Part shown: one piece after another, positions 27,713 through 38,435 of the stretch | Layout of the letters: each line of letters begins with the position of its first letter | Position numbering within the stretch: the stretch's first letter is position 1 | Source of the DNA: Jaenimonas drosophilae | Taxonomy: Eukaryota; Euglenozoa; Kinetoplastea; Trypanosomatida; Trypanosomatidae | Length of the DNA: 64,000 nt | Reading direction: 5' to 3' | Assembly (NCBI GenBank): GCA_030849065.1 | Contig: JASAON010001579.1 | Coordinates: 1-64,000 of the forward strand | The notes under the pieces: generated by a model | What the model saw: only the letters and a program-made list of their open reading frames with translations | The model's database searches: none | Told to the model about the DNA's origin: nothing | Translations under genes and position numbers: made by a program

Positions 27713-28591
27713 CTATAGCTCTTCGTCCGCATCGGCATCTGGGACTGACTTTGGTTGATAGTCATCGGGAACTTCGCTTTGGCGGTAGCGGCTGCGATCG
27801 AGCCATGACATGCGACGAAGCCGAAGAGATTGTCTGCAGACGTCCGAGGCGGGGAAGCCGCGGTCAATCCACGTTGCCTCATCAATCTTCTGCTGCTCAA
27901 TCGCAGCCTCCATCGCAATGATGTCCTCCTCTCGTGCATCCTTGTCCACGCTAAGGTAGCCCAACCCGCACAAGTGGTGCTCCACCTCCTGCAATGTTCG
28001 GGCGTTCGTCACCAAATAAATGATCTCATCCTCTGCATCCTCCATGAGATGCGGGCAAAACTTGGAAGGACCCTTCTCCGCGAGGGGCGCCAGGTTCTTT
28101 GCCTCCTTCGCGCTGTACACGGGAGCCTCGGGAAGCAGCGTATCACCTGGCTCATCTGGCAACACCTCGTCCTCTGGAAATGTAGAGAACTCCAGAAACT
28201 CAGACTTGTTGGCCTCCCACAGAGTCTTGTAGTCGGGGATGTGGTAGGTGCGAATTTTGGTTTTGGGGTTCAGCCGTAGCGTCAAGGTTCGGAAGAGGGG
28301 GTGCTCGCAGATACGGTCCGTCACATCAAAGGCTCGGGCCTCGGCACTGTGTGCGTTGATCTTCTTCTTCTTGTTCTGTTGGAGGTACTCATCAGGGATG
28401 GCGACGTAGCTCTTGGTTTCATTCATGCGATGAGCAAGGACGTAGGCTACTGCCAGGCAAGCCGAGCAGTCAAGCTGCGGGTACTTCTTTCCATGAATGG
28501 TGGGGGTGGGGATGGTTGCCAGTGTTGGGGTGCTGCTGAACAGTACAAGCAGCACCAGTGCCAACACAGCAAACGATGAGGGGCGTCTCAT
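27713..28591 (-). CDS. Canopy/saposin-like ER luminal protein
   Basis: It has 292 residues from an ATG. Residues 1-26 form a signal peptide (basic start, Leu/Val-rich core, then TLA). The mature part has the spaced Cys pattern of the canopy/MSAP (DUF3456) group: LDCSACLAVAYVLAHRM (residues 40-56), ICEH near 94, KFCPHLMEDAEDEI near 182 and HHLCGLG near 208. In animals canopy proteins are ER co-chaperones for receptors. The end is DADADEEL, an acidic tetrapeptide resembling KDEL-type retrieval signals, consistent with ER residence. A middle insertion (residues 100-180) is longer than in animal canopy proteins. The client is unknown. Confidence 0.75.
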   Translation of the reverse strand: MRRPSSFAVLALVLLVLFSSTPTLATIPTPTIHGKKYPQLDCSACLAVAYVLAHRMNETKSYVAIPDEYLQQNKKKKINAHSAEARAFDVTDRICEHPLFRTLTLRLNPKTKIRTYHIPDYKTLWEANKSEFLEFSTFPEDEVLPDEPGDTLLPEAPVYSAKEAKNLAPLAEKGPSKFCPHLMEDAEDEIIYLVTNARTLQEVEHHLCGLGYLSVDKDAREEDIIAMEAAIEQQKIDEATWIDRGFPASDVCRQSLRLRRMSWLDRSRYRQSEVPDDYQPKSVPDADADEEL

Positions 28592-28886
28592 GCGAAGAAC
28601 AAGGCCAAATGTGTGAGGAGAGAGAATAGGCGATCTGGGCGAGCTACACTCAATATGCTACACAAGCAAGATGAAGGAAAGTCAGAGATGCATGATTTAT
28701 CAAAAAGATGCACGAGCAGCACAACATGTGCACACAAGAAAAGAAAACATGACGAACTTCGTGTCTTGAGCGACGCCCTCACAGCAGGCGACCCGCTGAA
28801 ATGGGGTATGTGTGTGCGTGCATGTCGCGTATGTACATGAGAGGGTGGAACTTCCCAGAAAAAAAAAAGCCCCCCTCTCTCTCCCT
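28592..28886. other. Intergenic region, no gene seen
   Basis: About 295 bp, with an A run at 28859-28867 directly below the stop codon of the CFAP161-like gene. Overlapping minus frames here are extensions of shadow frames. Confidence 0.5.
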
Positions 28887-29783
28887 CTACTTGCGGCGCT
28901 CCTTCAGCGTGCACTGCCCCGGCAAGGAGGTTTTGGGGTCCTCTAACTCCTTCACAGCCGAGACAGCATCCTTGCCTTGGCCGGTGTGGAGGAACATCCA
29001 GTAGTTCTCCGTCACCATGGGTCCAGCCTTGCGCTTGGAGGCGTAAGTTGTCAGGCGAGAGCAACCGAGTTCAAACTGCGGTCCAAAATCATTGAAGAAG
29101 GTTTCCTTCACGCTCACGAGGGGGGCGTTGGTCATGTTGTGGCGAATGAGGAGAATCTCATCAGCCCGGATGGGGTGGTCGCGCATATCCTCCTGGTACT
29201 CGGGGGAGGCGTAGTCAGCACACCACATGGCAGCGGCGCTATCGCCATCGGGGGAGAAGTACACGTTCTGGTGCTTCCCAGTGACCTTGGAGGCACTGCT
29301 TGGTGACTTGAACTCCGACATGAGGGAGAGAGGGTCCTTGCAGAGCTCTGGAACCGTCATGATGTACATGGGCTGGCCGTAGTGTACAATGTCCTCCTCC
29401 TCTGGTGGAACGGGGTAGCTGTCTGTCTGGGGCATCACCGCGGGTACGAGGATGACGGTGTTGCGCAGAGTTGGGGTGGAGGTCTCGGCTGAGGTGGAGG
29501 ACGCAATCTGCCAACCTGTGGAGAGGCGCTGACGATCACACAAATCAACGCTCACGAACCCGGTGGTGAGGGCATTCTGCAGCATCACCGGTCGGTAGAA
29601 GTGCAGGAAGCCATCCTCGGGGAAGGACGAGAGCTTGTAGGCCGTGTTGTGGTGCTTCACCTTGGCGGCGATGGACGCCACCTCACTATGTACATCCAAG
29701 GCACCGCCACGCATCAGTCGCCGGCGGTCCTCTTCGTACGCCTCCTCCTCATACCAGTTGCCAAGCAATGAACGATGGGGCAT
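28887..29783 (-). CDS. CFAP161: CFAP161-like axonemal protein
   Basis: It has 298 residues from the ATG at 29781-29783, close to the roughly 300 residues of animal CFAP161; the longer frame begins at TTG. The start MPHRSLLGNWYEEEAYEED matches the family's GNW-x-EE signature. It is followed by a short helix, then the beta-rich region beginning EDGFLHFYRPVMLQNALT and the NTVILVPA and YGQPMYIMTVPE strands. CFAP161 is a microtubule inner protein of the doublet B-tubule in cilia. The same placement in the flagellar axoneme is inferred from the family. Confidence 0.85.
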   Translation of the reverse strand: MPHRSLLGNWYEEEAYEEDRRRLMRGGALDVHSEVASIAAKVKHHNTAYKLSSFPEDGFLHFYRPVMLQNALTTGFVSVDLCDRQRLSTGWQIASSTSAETSTPTLRNTVILVPAVMPQTDSYPVPPEEEDIVHYGQPMYIMTVPELCKDPLSLMSEFKSPSSASKVTGKHQNVYFSPDGDSAAAMWCADYASPEYQEDMRDHPIRADEILLIRHNMTNAPLVSVKETFFNDFGPQFELGCSRLTTYASKRKAGPMVTENYWMFLHTGQGKDAVSAVKELEDPKTSLPGQCTLKERRK

Positions 29784-30095
29784 CGTCACAAAGCAAGTGA
29801 GTGGAGAAGAAAAAAAAATTGATGTAGGTTCTAGAAAAGACCACAATTAGTTCGTGTGATCTCTGCTTTCATGCATTGCATGCGAGAAGAGATTGGAAGA
29901 TACAAAGGAGAGTACAAGTAGCACAAGAAGAACCAGGAGTCTCTCACGCTGTACCGTGCGTAACAACAACGTTCATGACGTAGTTAGATGATATGAGGTT
30001 GTGTTCTAGCCACGTTGAGATGGATATTGGGGTTTGATGGCGAATGGCAGATGCATTGTTGCTCCTCCACGTATGCTGTGAGACACTTCACACTC
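29784..30095. other. Intergenic region, no gene seen
   Basis: About 310 bp, with an A run just above the CFAP161-like start (29810-29818 on plus) forming part of its pyrimidine tract. No coding frame of interest. Confidence 0.5.
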
Positions 30096-30779
30096 CTACA
30101 CCATCCGCTTCTTCTTCCCTAGAAGCTTTCGGAGATAAATCACATTCGCACATCCTGTGCCAATGATGATGATGATCTCCACCACTGACAAGAAGACCAA
30201 ACGGGAGCCCACTCGCCGCGAAGCTTGAAAGCTGTCCTCCAGGCTTCGTCGAGCAACCTTCTGCACCTCATCCACCTCGGAGAGACCATGGACGAGACGG
30301 CGGATGGAGCGCAGCATGCTATCCTGTTCCTTTCGCTCTCCATCAAGTGCATCGTTCATATCCGGCTTTCCTCCTGTGCCGAACTTCTTCCAATCCTCCA
30401 AATCCGTCTCATCCAAAACGACGGAAAACGTCACGACCTTCGACGTCACTGTGCTCATGGTGTTGGAGAAGCAGAAACGGTGCATGCCAGGCACACGAGA
30501 CTTGAAGAGTACGCGGTTCTCAGTCTCCCGTTCCGAGACCCAAATCACCCCATCCGGGCCAATGACCTTGGCATTGACGTCGAGTGAGCCGCCCCCAGTC
30601 ACCATGTAGTGGAAGAACATCTTCACTCCTCCTCCCATCACATCTTCGTAGAAACACTCCTCACGCGACGGGGAAATTTGAATTGTGATGCTATCCACCT
30701 CATGGGCATGAGCAGAAAGGATGATGGTTGGAAGAACAAGGGCTATCAGCACCAAAAAGATGCTGTATTGACGCTGCAT
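30096..30779 (-). CDS. p24 family (emp24/GOLD) cargo receptor
   Basis: It has 227 residues from the ATG at 30777-30779. Residues 1-25 are a signal peptide (SIFLVLIALVLPTIILSAHA). The GOLD domain spans about 26-130, with the two cysteines typical of p24 proteins (SREECFYEDV and MHRFCFSN). A coiled-coil stem follows (RSIRRLVHGLSEVDEVQ), then one transmembrane segment (about 197-218) and a basic cytosolic tail ending KKKRMV, which can bind COPI. The family cycles between ER and Golgi and loads cargo, for example GPI proteins. A longer frame has an ATG at 30863, but the acceptor AG at 30836-30837 removes it. Confidence 0.93.
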   Translation of the reverse strand: MQRQYSIFLVLIALVLPTIILSAHAHEVDSITIQISPSREECFYEDVMGGGVKMFFHYMVTGGGSLDVNAKVIGPDGVIWVSERETENRVLFKSRVPGMHRFCFSNTMSTVTSKVVTFSVVLDETDLEDWKKFGTGGKPDMNDALDGERKEQDSMLRSIRRLVHGLSEVDEVQKVARRSLEDSFQASRRVGSRLVFLSVVEIIIIIGTGCANVIYLRKLLGKKKRMV

Positions 30780-30835
30780 GGGCCCAACAAATGCCGTCGA
30801 GGTGAGCAGGCCACAATGAACTAGATGTAGGATTT

Positions 30836-30861
30836 CTAAGGAATCGGAGGGAGAAGAACAC
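30836..30861 (-). promoter_or_regulatory. Trans-splice acceptor that decides the p24 start
   Basis: On the minus strand a C/T tract leads to CCTTAG; the AG is at plus 30836-30837. The 56-nt leader that follows has no ATG before the chosen start, whereas an in-frame ATG at 30861-30863 lies upstream of the acceptor. Confidence 0.65.
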
Positions 30862-31368
30862 ATTGGAACGATCAAAAAGTTAATAGTGAAGTGAGAGATA
30901 CTACGAGAAGCGTAAACACTGAGGGTCTAACCGACGCCGAGCATCAGCAGGATAGGTCAGGTTCATAGCATCTCAGTGAGAAGGAGGGGGTGGCATGTTG
31001 GTTCTGTTGACGGCAAACTGAGTGGAAGTGGGAAGCGAAGACGGAGCGTCGTGGCGTCGCTCGACGATGTTGTGCCACTCGATATTCAAATCACGCACCG
31101 TTCACCAAATGAGGGGGAGAGAGAGATACAACAACTTCGACTATTTTCATCTTCAAGACGATCATGCTTCGAGCAGAGGTGAGGTGTTGTATCGTCAAGA
31201 AGGGCGAGCAACGAAAGAAAGAAAAAAAAACAAGGATCATCAGTGGCGCGGTCGGATGGGAGGTGGTGGGCTCTGTATCGTGAAGAGCGTTGCTCCACTC
31301 TCTCATCAGCCTGGGGTGTGAAAGGCAGGTAGTGGGACACGAGTAGGGAGGCAGTGATCTTTGACCCT
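30862..31368. other. Intergenic region, no gene seen
   Basis: About 500 bp. Frames on both strands are short and overlap each other without an acceptor context. A purine-rich plus-strand patch lies near 31215-31232. Confidence 0.5.
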
Positions 31369-32402
<1,034 letters not shown>

Positions 32403-34502
32403 TCAAAGAGCCGCTGTCGTACTTTCTCCCGGCTTTGAACGTGATGCGAGATACCTGATCAATCGTTGAATACACTGGCGAGTCTCACCGCGTCGCTGGG
32501 CATCACTGAGGGACTTCCCAATGACACAACTACTGCGCAGTGTTTGCTTGGAGCTCGAGAGTTGTGGGCTGGAAATGTCCTTGTGTGCCTTTACTGGAAT
32601 TCCACGGAGAAGGGCTTGCAGGAGGCTTTGTGCCCTTGTTTCAGCTATAGGGTTAGCGAAGCTCTGTTCACTTCGTCCCGTACCACCAAGTTGTTGCGAG
32701 CTTTCCTTGGTCCACACAGAGAAGCGCTGGGCGCTTCGTGGGCTTATACTATTCATATTGGGGTCATTGCTCTCCATACCCGAAGTACCTCCGGCGATTT
32801 GGTGAAAGTTGATAGAGTCTTCTTGGGAAATGGAGGTGGAGGAGTTGTGGCGCTTCCGTGACGAGAATCGGCTGTTGTTTAGGCAGGCCTGCTCGTACAG
32901 GGTGGCCTTGGTGACATATGGATTGCCCCACGCCTTGGACACACGCAGCTCCATCTCGTCCTCGGGTGAGAGGCCGCCGTCGCTGCTGCGGTGGAGGCGC
33001 GCTGAGAGCGAATCACCCCCACCTCGGCTGCTTGGGAAGTAGTCCTTCAGTCGATCATAGACCGTAGAGGTGTCATTGAGGGCAATGGAAACCTTGGGTG
33101 AGACACTTGGGGCGTTCTCTACAGCCTCATTCCCGTCCGTGGGGGGCGTCACCCCATCCACAGGGACTATCTCATCCTCGCCCTCCACATCAGCCCCGTG
33201 TTGCACGCTGCGGTTGAAGAAGAGAGACTCCCACATGTCACAGCGCGTGGTGAGCATTTGAAGTCGGGTTTGAAGGGCGTTGCGCTGTTCCTCCGCCGTC
33301 TTCTGCTTCACCTCCAAGGCTGTCTGGGCCTCCTTGTGCATCAGGAATTGCTCACGCAGGCTGTTAACTTCAAAGGCTGCGCCATCCAGCATGGCCTTCT
33401 GACCGAGCTCAAAGTGTGCCAAATGACCCATCATCACCTCATAACACCCACGGGAGTAGTCTAAGTGCTTTCGAAGATCAGCCATGCAGCTGAGGGTAAC
33501 GACCTCGTCCTTGTGACGAAAGATGGCGGCCACGCACACCTCATCCGTCATGCTAATGATGCGGCCGATGCTGCGACCCAAGTACTCAAGCGTCACGGCC
33601 AACGCCGTAGACGTGAAGTTTTGCGGAGGAGGCGGGGGAATATCCGTTGTCTCAGCTTCCTTGAAGAGCGAGTTGAAGTCATCACGAAGACGCTCCACGG
33701 CGGTTTGTTGCCGATCACGTAGAACCTCATCATCTGGAGAGCTCTCCACGTGTGCGGTGACGCGCTTGATCTCCCGCTTCTGACGTTCTTCTTCGGCAGC
33801 CAGTGCATCGAACTCGGCAATGGTGCGCTGTAGCTCACGAAGTTTGTTGACGCGATCACACTTGACGCGGATGCTGGTCTCAATGATTTCTTCATCGGTC
33901 CTCGGCACGCCAATTCCACGATCATCCCCATCATCACCAAAGTGAAGGTCGTCCGTTCCACCAAGGCCGGCAGAGGTACCGGACTGATGGCTCTCACTCG
34001 CCGCATCACCGTCCTCCGAAGAGCCTTCCTCCTGCGGTAGGCCTCCACGCTCCTCATCGTGGCGCAGCTTATCTGTAAGTGCCTGAATACGGCTCTGCTC
34101 CTCTGTGGTGGCGATATCACGTACCTCATTATTCATTTGGTGCGTCATGGCCGCGGCCTTCTCAAGCACCTTGCGCCGATTGGAAAACGTCATGTAGAGC
34201 CGCGTGGCGGCGTTGTAGGTGGAGAATGGATCCTCATTGTGTGGTTTAACACCCACTGTGTTTCCCATCGTCGAATTTTTGAACTGCGTCATGCGCGACG
34301 TACCGCCATGGGTGGTTCCTCCGGTAAGGTTGAGCTGCCGCCGTGTGCCACCAAAGCTCATGGGCGAACACGCGTTGAACATGCGAGTGCTGGAGAATGG
34401 GCCAGGGGTACTCATGTTGGTGGGGGGAACAACGCTGGTCATGGTGCTACCAGGTGAGTGGGGTCCTCCTCGCCGCGCCTTCGACGATCGACGCGAGGGC
34501 AT
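32403..34502 (-). CDS. Unknown coiled-coil protein
   Basis: It has 699-700 residues from the ATG at 34500-34502; the longer frame is excluded by the acceptor AG at 34554-34555. Residues 1-95 are basic, Ser/Gly/Thr-rich and probably disordered. Helices with coiled-coil character follow (about 110-150, 220-290 and 370-440), separated by an acidic Gly/Ser linker. Residues about 300-360 contain a compact part around ALAVTLEYLGRSIGRIISMTDEV. The last 200 residues are Ser/Arg-rich with an internal helix. No domain is recognised; a basal-body or flagellar scaffold is possible. Confidence 0.65.
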   Translation of the reverse strand: MPSRRSSKARRGGPHSPGSTMTSVVPPTNMSTPGPFSSTRMFNACSPMSFGGTRRQLNLTGGTTHGGTSRMTQFKNSTMGNTVGVKPHNEDPFSTYNAATRLYMTFSNRRKVLEKAAAMTHQMNNEVRDIATTEEQSRIQALTDKLRHDEERGGLPQEEGSSEDGDAASESHQSGTSAGLGGTDDLHFGDDGDDRGIGVPRTDEEIIETSIRVKCDRVNKLRELQRTIAEFDALAAEEERQKREIKRVTAHVESSPDDEVLRDRQQTAVERLRDDFNSLFKEAETTDIPPPPPQNFTSTALAVTLEYLGRSIGRIISMTDEVCVAAIFRHKDEVVTLSCMADLRKHLDYSRGCYEVMMGHLAHFELGQKAMLDGAAFEVNSLREQFLMHKEAQTALEVKQKTAEEQRNALQTRLQMLTTRCDMWESLFFNRSVQHGADVEGEDEIVPVDGVTPPTDGNEAVENAPSVSPKVSIALNDTSTVYDRLKDYFPSSRGGGDSLSARLHRSSDGGLSPEDEMELRVSKAWGNPYVTKATLYEQACLNNSRFSSRKRHNSSTSISQEDSINFHQIAGGTSGMESNDPNMNSISPRSAQRFSVWTKESSQQLGGTGRSEQSFANPIAETRAQSLLQALLRGIPVKAHKDISSPQLSSSKQTLRSSCVIGKSLSDAQRRGETRQCIQRLIRYLASRSKPGESTTAAL

Positions 34503-34553
34503 CTTTGCTCCCGCTGTGCTCCACGCAGCCCAAGATCGGGTGATACGGTTGTC

Positions 34554-34575
34554 CTGTGGAGAACACAAGAAATTT
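34554..34575 (-). promoter_or_regulatory. Likely trans-splice acceptor of the 32403-34502 gene
   Basis: The minus strand has a T/C tract ending TCCACAG; the AG is at plus 34554-34555. The leader is 51 nt with no earlier ATG. Confidence 0.5.
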
Positions 34576-34767
34576 CTAGAGCTTGTGAATTGAAAGAAGG
34601 GAAAACAAGTGTGAGCAATCGATGGCATGATGCGGTGGCAGAAGCTCACCAGGCATGAATCGCCAGGAATCGAGAGAGTGCGGAGCATTTACCCAATCAA
34701 AGGTGAGGAATGGATGATGCAGATGCAGAGGCAATCCGTACGTTTCCATCGATGGAGATGGTGGTTG

Positions 34768-35058
34768 TTATGCCTTTGGATTGGCCTCGACATACTCCTG
34801 CTGCTGTTGCTGGTAGTAGGGATTAAAGCTTGCCGGTAGTGGGCGTGAAGCGAGCATTTGTGCACGCTTCTGCTCAAGCGTCATTTCTGCGGTGGAAGCA
34901 GGTTGGTACTGGCGGAGATACTCCGCCTCCTTCATCTTCTCCTCCTTCATGCTATCCACAATGGTTCTGAGGTTGTTGGTGGATCGACGATTCCACACGG
35001 TGAGCATGGCAATGGTAACGCCACCCCAGAAGTAGATCTTTCCTGCAGTGAGACGCAT
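34768..35058 (-). CDS. Small single-pass membrane protein
   Basis: It has 96 residues from an ATG. A short basic start (MRLTAGK) leads into one hydrophobic segment (residues 8-22), then a charged helix (STNNLRTIVDSMKEEKMKEAEYLRQY) and a Gln/Tyr/Pro tail. The plan, an N-terminal membrane segment followed by a charged soluble helix, is common in small mitochondrial inner-membrane proteins such as respiratory-complex subunits and assembly factors. I cannot assign a family. It lies between the ABC transporter and the coiled-coil gene. Confidence 0.7.
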   Translation of the reverse strand: MRLTAGKIYFWGGVTIAMLTVWNRRSTNNLRTIVDSMKEEKMKEAEYLRQYQPASTAEMTLEQKRAQMLASRPLPASFNPYYQQQQQEYVEANPKA

Positions 35059-35425
35059 CCTCTACGTACGAATGCGGTAATGAGAGGTGAGGGGAGGGTG
35101 AACGAAAGCAGTGACGTGCTCACCTCAACCTACTGGGAAAGTGGTGAACTCCACACACGGCACAACACGTTGTGCGCGTTTCCTATACCTAAGCCATTTC
35201 AAGGGAAAGAAGGGAGGTGTGTGTGTGTGTGTGTGTGTGCGTGTGCAGCGGCATGCCCAGTTACACGATAAATCCCGAGGCGCGGCAACAAATACACGGC
35301 GTCAGGCAGGTAGGGAAAACTCAGCGGTGTGGATTAGCCAAGGTCGGAACCTCGCAAGTTGCCTGCTCTGCATGCTTCCCCTGAATCGTCAAGGAACAGC
35401 TGCGAGCAGGAAATTGGTGGTGGCC
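35059..35425. other. Intergenic region with GT run
   Basis: About 370 bp with a 23-nt GT repeat (35217-35239). No coding frame on the minus strand that is not an extension of the ABC gene's shadow. Confidence 0.5.
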
Positions 35426-37483
35426 TTAAGAAACCATGGAGCGAAGATCAATGATTCGATCACACACTTCCGCAACGCGGTCATCATGGGTGGAGATGAG
35501 CACCGTCTTGCGGTGGACATCACGAAGTTGCTTAATCGCTTCCAGCAGAAACGCAACCGATTCAGCATCCAAGCCAGTGGTGGGTTCGTCCAGCAGCACA
35601 AGCGAGCAGGAGGCATCTCCTGCAAATACACGTGCCAAACAAATTCGCTGGAGCTGACCGCCGCTAAAGGGGGGGTGGTCCACATTTTCAATGTAAGTGC
35701 GGAAGGGGTCTGTGAGAAAGCTAGAGCAACAGGCCTTGTCAATGGCATACTTGATTCGCTCCTCCGTCGTCCTGTCAGGCTTCCTGTACTGGGCACGTTG
35801 AGCATCTCGATCTGCAGTACGACGATCCCAGGGAAGCCAGTGTTTCACCTCCAGGTTGGATGGCGGGTGAAGCTGCCGCAGCAAGATGTTCTCCGCAACG
35901 GTACCAATGAAAATTGCGTGCTGCTGCTCCAAGAGGACGACGTTCTTATGGGTGGACACCGTACCACGATGAGGGCGAGCTAATCCAGCTAGCAATCGGA
36001 GGCAGGTGCTCTTCCCACAGCCACTTGGGCCATACAGGGCGGTGATCGTTCCAGCAGCAGCTTGGAAACTGAGATCTCGGATACCTACCCCTGGTTGCGA
36101 TACTCCAGCCTCCGGCTGCAAGCAGCCCACCCTGACACCACCTCCATCCATGGATTCACCATTCCAGTTATCTGCAAAGAAGGCTGGGACGGTTGGGTAC
36201 GTAAAGTCAATATGCTCAAGCTTGATGGGGGAGGTGGGATCGGTATAGACGAGCACACGTGCCTTGGCGAGGCCATGCGACACAGACGGGAGTGGCTTGG
36301 GAACAAGGGGAAAGGGCTCCACCACTTCAGGGATAGGTTCGGTGGGTGAGAGCTCCTCAGCATACCACTCCAGCATGAGTTGAAGAGTTGCAAGGCGCCC
36401 CAGCGTTGCCCGCGTCCGGCTAACATCTTTCGAAAGCTGCAGGAGACGGTTCACGAACTGCTGCAGGAACAAGAAGAATAACGCAATGTCAGTCAATGCG
36501 ATATCCCCACGGCGGTGGAAGTAGTTGCAAAGACCCAGAACCACTACAAAGATGAGGGATGTGGCCCCGGATGAAATTGCAGCATATCCGTGAATGCTCC
36601 AGTTGAGCCGGTCAGTGTGTAGCAGGACCAGCCCAAGTTTTTCATGTAGCTGCGTCAGAATGAAGCTGCGACAGGAAAATATGCTGATGGTTTCACTGCG
36701 CTGGATGGCGTTGGAGAGAACCGCCTGCACGGAGGATTCTTCCGTGGCCACCTCCGCGGCGCGCTGGTCCTGATGCTTTCCCGCCACGAAGTAGATGTAC
36801 TGAACCAGTAACACCATGACGGCGATGATGGTGGTCAAGGTAGCGGAGATGTATAAGAGGGCCACCAGGAGGGCAATAGCGGCAAAGGCGGAGGACACCA
36901 CATCAGTTAGGATTGCCCCCAAGGTATCCCCACATGTTTTGGCACTGGAAGTGATGATTTGCGTGAGCTTCACGGCATTCACCACCGTCACCCGCTCGGG
37001 GTGTTTGGTGTGGAGAATACTTGACAGCGCAGACTCCGTGAGGGTGGCCTGCGTCGCGATGCCAGCGCGGTACGCCGCCAAGTGGGCAATGAGCGAGCAC
37101 ACGTGGTACAGCACAATCACCAGAGCCATCAACATACAGCGGCACAGGAGGCCCTGGTGGTAGTTCGCCGGTCCCACCAAGAAGGTGGTGAGGCGGCCAC
37201 GGAAGAGGCCCTCACTAAACTGCCCAAGACCATCGGTGATGGTTCCCACCAACCCGTCATCGGAGGGTGTGGAGGCAGTTGCCAAAGGTTGACTAGCAAA
37301 GGATGTCGCGGTAAGATCTGCGGACGGAGAGTCCCCAAAGGTTGCCACCTCCTTGGCAATGAGGGGAACACCTACACTAAGAATGGTGGCCCCCACCATG
37401 AAACCCATGGAGATGCCTACCATCTGAAGGTTGGATTGCCAGCACCGTAAGGTGAAGCGCACAACAGAATCCTTGGAGCGCAT
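35426..37483 (-). CDS. Half-size ABC transporter, ABCB-like
   Basis: It has 685 residues from an ATG. The first 350 residues contain about five or six hydrophobic segments, the first near 22-45 and others near 120-150 and 210-250, forming the transmembrane domain. The nucleotide-binding domain has Walker A GPSGCGKST (485-493), Q-loop EQQ (519-521), signature FSGGQ (606-610), Walker B LVLLDEP (D at 632) and H-loop STH (H at 666), all intact, so it should hydrolyse ATP as a dimer. An insertion of about 50 residues separates the Q-loop and signature. There is no clear targeting presequence. The substrate is unknown; peptide or lipid export (ABCB/TAP-like) is the family range. Confidence 0.88.
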   Translation of the reverse strand: MRSKDSVVRFTLRCWQSNLQMVGISMGFMVGATILSVGVPLIAKEVATFGDSPSADLTATSFASQPLATASTPSDDGLVGTITDGLGQFSEGLFRGRLTTFLVGPANYHQGLLCRCMLMALVIVLYHVCSLIAHLAAYRAGIATQATLTESALSSILHTKHPERVTVVNAVKLTQIITSSAKTCGDTLGAILTDVVSSAFAAIALLVALLYISATLTTIIAVMVLLVQYIYFVAGKHQDQRAAEVATEESSVQAVLSNAIQRSETISIFSCRSFILTQLHEKLGLVLLHTDRLNWSIHGYAAISSGATSLIFVVVLGLCNYFHRRGDIALTDIALFFLFLQQFVNRLLQLSKDVSRTRATLGRLATLQLMLEWYAEELSPTEPIPEVVEPFPLVPKPLPSVSHGLAKARVLVYTDPTSPIKLEHIDFTYPTVPAFFADNWNGESMDGGGVRVGCLQPEAGVSQPGVGIRDLSFQAAAGTITALYGPSGCGKSTCLRLLAGLARPHRGTVSTHKNVVLLEQQHAIFIGTVAENILLRQLHPPSNLEVKHWLPWDRRTADRDAQRAQYRKPDRTTEERIKYAIDKACCSSFLTDPFRTYIENVDHPPFSGGQLQRICLARVFAGDASCSLVLLDEPTTGLDAESVAFLLEAIKQLRDVHRKTVLISTHDDRVAEVCDRIIDLRSMVS

Positions 37484-37855
37484 GGTGTTGAGGATGAACT
37501 CATACTACTTCCACTCAACGGAGAGAGGGAGATGATGATGGGCAGCAGGGGCAAATATTATTCCCACGCTGCTCCTTCCTCCACCCTGCGATGGTAATGG
37601 CAATAAGAAAAAACTCAAAGTGTGGAGAGGAATAGAAAGAGGATATGAAGATGTGTTTGATACATTCAGGTTGTTTGTGCACAGCGTGTGGCAAAAAAAC
37701 GGAACACAGCAAGTGAATACATCACATCGCACCACTATGCGTAATGAGAGTAACAGAGTAGGACAGCAGCACTGCATCCAAACAGATGGAGCATGTGGTC
37801 AACTCTGTGTATGAACGATGTGGCGAGGAGAATGGAGACTGTGGCTGAGTCGAAT

Positions 37856-37943
37856 GAAGATCAGGCAATTGGTAATAATTGGTATCATAAGTGATCAATC
37901 GCAAATTGCAATGTCAAAAAGACATCATCTCTTCACATGGTGG
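37856..37943. repeat. 88-bp direct repeat, copy 1
   Basis: Identical to 37998-38085 over the full 88 bp; the period is 142 bp. The unit is AT-rich, begins GAAGATCAGG and ends CACATGGTGG. It contains several internal AATTG-type words (CAATTGG, TAATTGG, AAATTGC). Confidence 0.95.
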
Positions 37944-37997
37944 TCGTGGATAGGGTGTTGGGAGGGGGAACGAGTTGAGTATACACAGCTCGTTGTG

Positions 37998-38085
37998 GAA
38001 GATCAGGCAATTGGTAATAATTGGTATCATAAGTGATCAATCGCAAATTGCAATGTCAAAAAGACATCATCTCTTCACATGGTGG
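37998..38085. repeat. 88-bp direct repeat, copy 2
   Basis: Exact match to 37856-37943. The 54-bp spacer between copies (37944-37997) is not repeated. Flanks diverge immediately on both sides. Confidence 0.95.
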
Positions 38086-38435
38086 CTGTGGAAGCAGATC
38101 TACGCAGTTCTTTCACTGCTATCACTACCAAAGGTTCTAGTCTAATCAAAGAGTAAGCAAAACAAGCAGAAAAGGGTGTGTATCATGGAGCAGGTCATGC
38201 AGCACCCACTATCCCAGTGAGCATCGGCCATTACACAAGAACTCAGAGAAGTGCCGTAGTTAATGGTAGGGCGAGGATCGCGTTTTGTGGCTGGCATCTT
38301 GGAGAATGCATAGCCGCCATTGGCATTGCGGGATGAAATCTCAAAGAGGTGCCGAAGTCAAGTCCACTCATTCTTGTTGCGTCATCATCTTGAACATCGG
38401 TACAGCTCCTCACTCATGGTACTGGAGTACCAAAG

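Larger units (their letters stand above)
37484..38435. other. Intergenic region carrying a direct repeat
   Basis: About 950 bp between the ABC transporter and PPAT. It is gene-free as far as I can see and contains the 88-bp exact direct repeat (37856-37943 and 37998-38085). The composition is AT-richer than the neighbouring coding DNA. Confidence 0.6.

Noticed and set aside
35111..35983. 290-codon plus-strand frame
   Set aside because: It starts in a GT repeat and runs antisense through the ABC transporter nucleotide-binding domain.
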